From NCBI RefSeq assembly GCF_019396385.1, contig NZ_JAHKRN010000030.1, forward strand, positions 43,660 through 107,659: 64,000 bases of DNA, in the 5' to 3' direction. Shown here piece after piece: positions 59,552-64,000 of this stretch; positions within the stretch are counted from its first letter, which is position 1, and each line of letters opens with the position of its first letter. Source of the stretch: Nonomuraea harbinensis (GTDB lineage Bacteria > Actinomycetota > Actinomycetes > Streptosporangiales > Streptosporangiaceae). The notes below the pieces were generated by a model. It was not told where the DNA came from. It was given only the letters and a program-made list of their open reading frames with translations, and searched no databases. Both the position numbers and the translations under genes were made by a program.

Positions 59552-60835
59552 GTGGCACGCATCGGCGACGGGGGAGACCTGCTGAAGTGCTCGTTCTGTG
59601 GAAAGAGCCAGAAGCAAGTCAAGAAGCTCATCGCCGGTCCAGGCGTCTACATCTGCGATGAGTGCATCGATCTCTGCAACGAGATCATCGAGGAGGAGCT
59701 CTCCGAGTCCTCCGAGCTCAAGTGGGACAACCTGCCCAAGCCGAGGGAGATCTACGAGTTCCTCGACGCCTACGTCATCGGTCAGGACAAGGCGAAGAAG
59801 GCGCTCTCGGTGGCGGTCTACAACCACTACAAGCGGGTGCAGTCCGGCGACCGGGGCAGAGACGACGGCCTTGAGCTGGCCAAGAGCAACATCTTGCTGC
59901 TCGGACCGACAGGCTCGGGCAAGACGCTGCTCGCGCAGACCCTGGCGAAGATGCTCAACGTGCCCTTCGCCATCGCCGACGCGACGGCCCTCACCGAGGC
60001 CGGCTACGTCGGCGAGGATGTCGAGAACATCCTTCTGAAGCTCATCCAGGCCGCCGACTACGACGTCAAGAAGGCCGAGACCGGCATCATCTACATCGAC
60101 GAGGTCGACAAGATCGCCCGCAAGAGCGAAAACCCGTCGATAACGCGTGACGTCTCCGGCGAGGGCGTGCAGCAGGCGCTGCTGAAGATCCTCGAAGGCA
60201 CGACGGCATCGGTGCCGCCGCAGGGCGGCCGCAAGCACCCGCACCAGGAGTTCATCCAGATCGACACCACCAACGTGCTGTTCATCTGCGGTGGCGCGTT
60301 CGCGGGCCTGGAAAAGATCATCGAGTCGCGGGTCGGCCAGAAGGGCATCGGCTTCAACGCCATCATCCGGTCGAAGGAAGAGGCCGACACGGCCGACATC
60401 TTCGCCGACGTGATGCCCGAGGACCTGCTGAAGTTCGGCATGATCCCCGAGTTCGTCGGGCGCCTGCCGGTCATCACCTCGGTCCACAACCTCGACCGCG
60501 AGGCCCTCATCCAGATCCTCACCGAGCCGCGCAACGCGCTGGTCAAGCAGTACCGCAAGCTGCTCGAACTCGACGGGGTGGAGCTGGAGTTCACCGACGG
60601 CGCCCTGGAGGCCATCGCCGACCAGGCCATCCTGCGCGGCACCGGCGCCCGCGGGCTGCGCGCGATCCTGGAGGAGGTGCTCCAGTCCGTCATGTACGAG
60701 GTGCCCTCCAGGCAGGACGTGGCCCGGGTCGTCATCACCCGCGAGTCCGTGCTCGAACACGCGATCCCGACCCTCGTACCCCGCGACCAGCTCGCCGCCA
60801 AGCAGCAACGCACTCCACGAGAGAAGTCGGCCTGA
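59552..60835 (+). CDS. clpX: Clp protease ATPase subunit ClpX
   Basis: 427 residues from GTG 59552. N-terminal zinc-binding domain with Cys13, 16, 35 and 38 (CSFC ... CDEC), AAA+ motor with Walker A GPTGSGKT, Walker B IIYIDEVDKI, pore loop GYVGEDVE, sensor residues in EFVGRLPVIT and GARGLRAI, IGF-type loop region near FNAIIRSK. It unfolds substrates for ClpP1P2. The gap upstream (59376-59551) contains its own likely promoter. Confidence 0.97.
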   Translation: MARIGDGGDLLKCSFCGKSQKQVKKLIAGPGVYICDECIDLCNEIIEEELSESSELKWDNLPKPREIYEFLDAYVIGQDKAKKALSVAVYNHYKRVQSGDRGRDDGLELAKSNILLLGPTGSGKTLLAQTLAKMLNVPFAIADATALTEAGYVGEDVENILLKLIQAADYDVKKAETGIIYIDEVDKIARKSENPSITRDVSGEGVQQALLKILEGTTASVPPQGGRKHPHQEFIQIDTTNVLFICGGAFAGLEKIIESRVGQKGIGFNAIIRSKEEADTADIFADVMPEDLLKFGMIPEFVGRLPVITSVHNLDREALIQILTEPRNALVKQYRKLLELDGVELEFTDGALEAIADQAILRGTGARGLRAILEEVLQSVMYEVPSRQDVARVVITRESVLEHAIPTLVPRDQLAAKQQRTPREKSA

Positions 60836-60914
60836 GCCTCCCAGGCAAGGCCAGCGCCCCGTGGACACCCTCCATGGGGCGTTTCCCTTTCCCGTCTCCC
60901 TAGAATTGGTCACC

Positions 60915-63479
60915 GTGACAACGCCAGAGCTGCCCACCCAGTACACCCCGGCCGACGTCGAGACCCGCAGCTACGAGCGGTGGGTAACCGAAGGCTACTT
61001 CCACGCCGACCCGGGCAGCTCGCGCACGCCTTACAGCATCGTCCTGCCGCCGCCCAATGTCACCGGCTCGCTCCACATCGGCCACGCACTCGACCACTCG
61101 GTCCAGGACGCGCTGACCCGCCGCGCCCGGATGCGCGGCCACGAGACGCTCTGGCTGCCCGGCATGGACCACGCCGGCATCGCCACCCAGAACGTCGTCG
61201 AGCGTGAGCTCGCCAAGCAGGGCATGTCGCGCCACGACCTGGGCCGCGAGGCGTTCGTCGAGCGGGTCTGGGAGTGGAAGGAAGAGTCCGGCGGCAAGAT
61301 CCTCGGCCAGATGCGCAAGCTCGGCGACGGCGTCGACTGGTCGCGCGAGCGCTTCACCATGGACGAGGGCCTGTCGCGGGCCGTCCTCACCATGTTCAAG
61401 AAGCTGTACGACGACGGGCTGGTCTACCGCGCCGAGCGCATCATCAACTGGTGCCCGCGCTGCCTGACGGCGCTGTCCGACATCGAGGTGGAGCACAGCG
61501 AGGACGACGGCGAGCTGGTCTCGATCCGCTACTCCGACGAGATCGTGGTGGCCACCACCCGGGCCGAGACGATGCTCGGCGACACCGCCGTGGCCGTCCA
61601 CCCGTCCGACGAGCGCTACGCGCACCTCGTCGGCACGACCGTCGAGCTGCCGCTGACCGGCCGCCGCATCCCCGTCGTGGCCGACGAGCACGTCGACCCC
61701 GAGTTCGGCACCGGCGCGGTCAAGGTGACCCCCGCCCACGACCCCAACGACTTCGAGATCGGCCGCCGCCACTCGCTGCCGTCCATGACCGTCATGGACG
61801 AGCGCGGCGTCATCACCGCCCACGGCCCGTTCGAGGGCCTCGACCGGTTCGAGGCGCGCCCGGCCGTGGTCGCCGCGCTGCGCGCCGAGGGCCGCATCGT
61901 CGAGGAGAAGCGCCCGTACGTCCACTCGGTCGGCCACTGCTCGCGCTGCAAGACCGTGGTCGAGCCGAGGCTGTCGCTGCAGTGGTTCGTCAACGTGGGC
62001 CCGCTGGCCAAGGGGGCCGGCGACGCGGTGCGTGACGGCCGCACCAGCATCCACCCGCCGGAGATGGCCAAGCGCTACTTCGACTGGGTCGACGACATGC
62101 ACGACTGGTGCATCTCCCGCCAGCTCTGGTGGGGACACCGCATCCCGGTCTGGTACGGCCCCAACGGCGAGGTCGTCTGCGTCGGCCCCGACGAGACGCC
62201 GCCCGAGGGCTACATCCAGGACCCTGACGTCCTCGACACCTGGTTCTCCTCCGGGCTGTGGCCGTTCTCCACCCTGGGCTGGCCCGAGCGCACCCCCGAG
62301 CTGGAGCGCTTCTACCCGACCTCCGTCCTGGTGACGGGCTACGACATCCTGTTCTTCTGGGTCGCCCGGATGATGATGTTCGGCCTGTACGCGATGGACG
62401 GCGAGCCGCCGTTCCGCGTCGTCGCCCTGCACGGCATGGTCCGCGACCAGTACGGCAAGAAGATGTCGAAGTCGTTCGGCAACGTCGTCGACCCGCTCGA
62501 CTGGATCGAGCGCTTCGGCGCCGACGCCACCCGCTTCACGCTCCTGCGCGGCGCCAACCCCGGCGCCGACGTGGCGATCAGCGAGGAATGGGCGGCCGGC
62601 TCGCGCAACTTCTGCAACAAGATCTGGAACGCGACCCGCTTCGCGCTGATGAACGGCGCGGCCGTGGGCCCGCTCGACGACGCCGAGCTCACCGCGGCGG
62701 ATCGGTGGATCCTCTCCCGGCTGCAGAGCGTCATCACGGCGGCCGACGCCGCCCTGGAGGACTACGAGTTCGCCAAGGCCTCCGAGCTGCTCTACCACTT
62801 CGCCTGGGACGAGGTCTGCGACTGGTACCTGGAGCTGGCCAAGATCCAGCTCGGTGAGGGCCTCGACCACACCCGGCTGGTGCTGGGCCAGGTGCTCGAC
62901 GCGCTGCTGCGGCTGCTCCATCCGCTGGTGCCGTTCGTCTCCGAGGAGCTGTGGCGGGCCTTGACCGGCGCCGAGTCCATCGTCGTCGCCCCCTGGCCCC
63001 AGGCCGACCCCCGCTACGCCGATCCGCGGGCGGAGGCGGAGGTCGCCGCCCTCCAGGAGGTCGTCACGGAGGTCCGCAGGTTCCGCTCCGACCAGGGTCT
63101 CAAGCCCGGCCAGAAGGTGGCCGCCAGGCTGGGGCTGGCGGGCAGCGCCGTGGAGCGGCAGGAGGCGGCGATCCGCTCGCTGCTCCGCCTCACCGAGCCG
63201 GCCGAGACGTTCTCGGCGACGGCCCGGCTGACGGTGGGCGGCGTGACCGTGGAGATCGACACCGCCGGCGCCATCGACGTGGCGGCCGAGCGCAAGCGTC
63301 TGGAGAAGGACCTCGCGGTCGCGCGCAAGGAGGCTGCTCAGGCGGCCGCCAAGCTGGGCAACGAGCAGTTCATGGCCAAGGCGCCCGACGAGGTCGTGGC
63401 AAAGGTCCGGGCGCGTGCCGACCAGGCCGAGGCCGACATCGCGCGCCTCGAAGGGCAGCTCGCCGCTCTGGGGGTTTGA
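60915..63479 (+). CDS. valS: Valyl-tRNA synthetase
   Basis: 854 residues from GTG 60915 giving (M)TTPELPTQYTPADVE; an upstream start would add residues without family support. Class I synthetase: HIGH motif in PPPNVTGSLHIGHAL (54-57), editing domain (about 180-320), KMSKS in YGKKMSKSFGN (about 518-522), anticodon-binding domain, and C-terminal coiled-coil arm AAERKRLEKDLAVARKEAAQ. In most actinomycetes folC follows; here an rRNA operon does. Confidence 0.97.
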   Translation: MTTPELPTQYTPADVETRSYERWVTEGYFHADPGSSRTPYSIVLPPPNVTGSLHIGHALDHSVQDALTRRARMRGHETLWLPGMDHAGIATQNVVERELAKQGMSRHDLGREAFVERVWEWKEESGGKILGQMRKLGDGVDWSRERFTMDEGLSRAVLTMFKKLYDDGLVYRAERIINWCPRCLTALSDIEVEHSEDDGELVSIRYSDEIVVATTRAETMLGDTAVAVHPSDERYAHLVGTTVELPLTGRRIPVVADEHVDPEFGTGAVKVTPAHDPNDFEIGRRHSLPSMTVMDERGVITAHGPFEGLDRFEARPAVVAALRAEGRIVEEKRPYVHSVGHCSRCKTVVEPRLSLQWFVNVGPLAKGAGDAVRDGRTSIHPPEMAKRYFDWVDDMHDWCISRQLWWGHRIPVWYGPNGEVVCVGPDETPPEGYIQDPDVLDTWFSSGLWPFSTLGWPERTPELERFYPTSVLVTGYDILFFWVARMMMFGLYAMDGEPPFRVVALHGMVRDQYGKKMSKSFGNVVDPLDWIERFGADATRFTLLRGANPGADVAISEEWAAGSRNFCNKIWNATRFALMNGAAVGPLDDAELTAADRWILSRLQSVITAADAALEDYEFAKASELLYHFAWDEVCDWYLELAKIQLGEGLDHTRLVLGQVLDALLRLLHPLVPFVSEELWRALTGAESIVVAPWPQADPRYADPRAEAEVAALQEVVTEVRRFRSDQGLKPGQKVAARLGLAGSAVERQEAAIRSLLRLTEPAETFSATARLTVGGVTVEIDTAGAIDVAAERKRLEKDLAVARKEAAQAAAKLGNEQFMAKAPDEVVAKVRARADQAEADIARLEGQLAALGV

Positions 63480-63494
63480 GCCATACGGACGGGG

Positions 63495-63528
63495 GGAAGG
63501 CCTATTCGTTACCGAGAACAGGCCTTCC
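63495..63528 (+). terminator. Hairpin terminator after valS
   Basis: Perfect 9-bp arms GGAAGGCCT / AGGCCTTCC with 16-nt loop, extended by outer G/C pairs; 15 nt after the valS stop. Confidence 0.7.
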
Positions 63529-63627
63529 GACCCCGCAGGGGCTGCTAGAGTTTTCTGTGTGGGGCGGAGCTCGCCCCGACAACCCAACTGATGGCCCGGG
63601 GCTTCCGGTCTGGTTCAATGCGCGTCA

Positions 63628-63657
63628 TTGGACAGAGGCTGAAAGTTCAGGTAAGTT
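63628..63657 (+). promoter_or_regulatory. rRNA promoter candidate P1
   Basis: TTGGAC (63628-63633), 17-18-nt spacer, GTAAGT/TAAGTT (63651-63657). About 250 bp before the 16S gene. Confidence 0.5.
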
Positions 63658-63707
63658 AGAAGGGTTGCCTCGGAAGGGGCGTCCGGAAGATCCCGGAATC
63701 AGGCGGT

Positions 63708-63736
63708 TTGCGAAAATCGTCCGGATCTGGTAAACT
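63708..63736 (+). promoter_or_regulatory. rRNA promoter candidate P2
   Basis: TTGCGA (63708-63713), 17-nt spacer, TAAACT (63731-63736). Better match than P1; about 175 bp before 16S. Confidence 0.65.
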
Positions 63737-63910
63737 TCGGAAGGCGAAACGAATGAACGCCTCTTCGGCGGGGGCCGCTGGTCGGGTCTTGCCGGGGTGT
63801 ACGCGTCCGTTTCTTGAGAACTCAACAGTGTGTTAAAAGCCAGTGCATGATGCACAACCCCGTCATGTATTTCTGTGACGGATTCCTTTTTGGTTGGGAT
63901 TCAAATTCAT
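63737..63910 (+). other. rRNA operon leader
   Basis: Transcribed leader with the conserved actinobacterial element TTGAGAACTCAACAGTGTG (63812 on), which includes a boxA-like antitermination sequence, then GTCATGTATTTCTGTGAC and an AT-rich stretch before mature 16S, expected to pair with the spacer for RNase III processing. Confidence 0.65.
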
Positions 63911-64000
63911 TTTATGGAGAGTTTGATCCTGGCTCAGGACGAACGCTGGCGGCGTGCTTAACACATGCAAGTCGAGCGGAAAGGCCCTTCGGGGTACTCG
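63911..64000 (+). rRNA. rrs: 16S ribosomal RNA (5' end only)
   Basis: AGAGTTTGATCCTGGCTCAG begins at 63918, the universal 16S 5' signature, followed by GACGAACGCTGGCGGCGTGC and CTTAACACATGCAAGTCGA. Mature 5' end placed about 7 nt before by comparison with E. coli numbering. The gene runs off the window after about 90 nt. Confidence 0.98.

Overview
This window is a high-GC chromosomal segment of an actinomycete. The evidence is paired clpP1/clpP2, a mycothiol-type Rv2466c-like oxidoreductase, LLM flavin/F420-type oxidoreductases, a DUF397/DUF5753-style HTH regulator, a ydaO-type riboswitch ahead of a secreted cell-wall protein, and a pSAM2-like integrative element in tRNA-Pro. The gene set and codon use best suit Streptosporangiales (Nonomuraea-like); that placement is inferred, not proven.

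Layout. 0-13 kb: a partial AraC regulator, prolyl oligopeptidase, HNH nuclease, FmdB-like zinc protein, a decayed glycosyltransferase/polysaccharide-deacetylase locus, WYL protein, ilvD, a thioesterase with a divergent TetR regulator, a decayed GH15 gene and an LLM oxidoreductase. 13-30 kb: NERD protein, small conserved proteins, rarD, a Ser/Thr kinase, a decayed GH31 gene coupled to a ROK regulator, pepN, an Rv2466c-like protein, aldehyde dehydrogenase, SDR, def, rpiB and an Eis-like acetyltransferase. 29.5-38.5 kb: SpoIIE phosphatase, a site-2 protease, and two two-component systems flanking a small secreted protein and an ABC exporter. 38.4-45.2 kb: a coiled-coil wall protein behind a c-di-AMP riboswitch, galT with its DeoR regulator, the tiny ribosomal protein bL37, a TrpB2-like enzyme, LLM and kinase-like genes, tRNA-Gly and tRNA-Pro.

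45.2-54.5 kb is an integrated actinomycete integrative and conjugative element (AICE) of about 9.3 kb, bounded by a 45-bp direct repeat of the tRNA-Pro 3' part. It carries int, xis, a RepSA-type HUH replication initiator, four tiny cysteine-rich proteins, a DUF2637 membrane protein, an FtsK/TraB-type DNA translocase, an SCO3933-like regulator, a GntR regulator and a HAD phosphatase. A gene-poor end holds a previously hidden small membrane protein, repeats and hairpins. Nearly all leftward genes overlap by 4 bp, so transfer, replication and excision appear to be one translationally coupled unit.

54.6-64 kb: an HATPase/HTH regulatory pair with TGCAC palindromes between them, then the proteostasis block tig-clpP1-clpP2-clpX followed by valS, tandem rRNA promoters and the start of a 16S rRNA gene. 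Three carbohydrate-related loci (GT2/deacetylase, GH15, GH31) are all broken by internal deletions plus frameshifts or nonsense changes while their neighbours are intact. This suggests lineage-specific loss of polysaccharide functions, although local sequence error cannot be excluded from the sequence alone.
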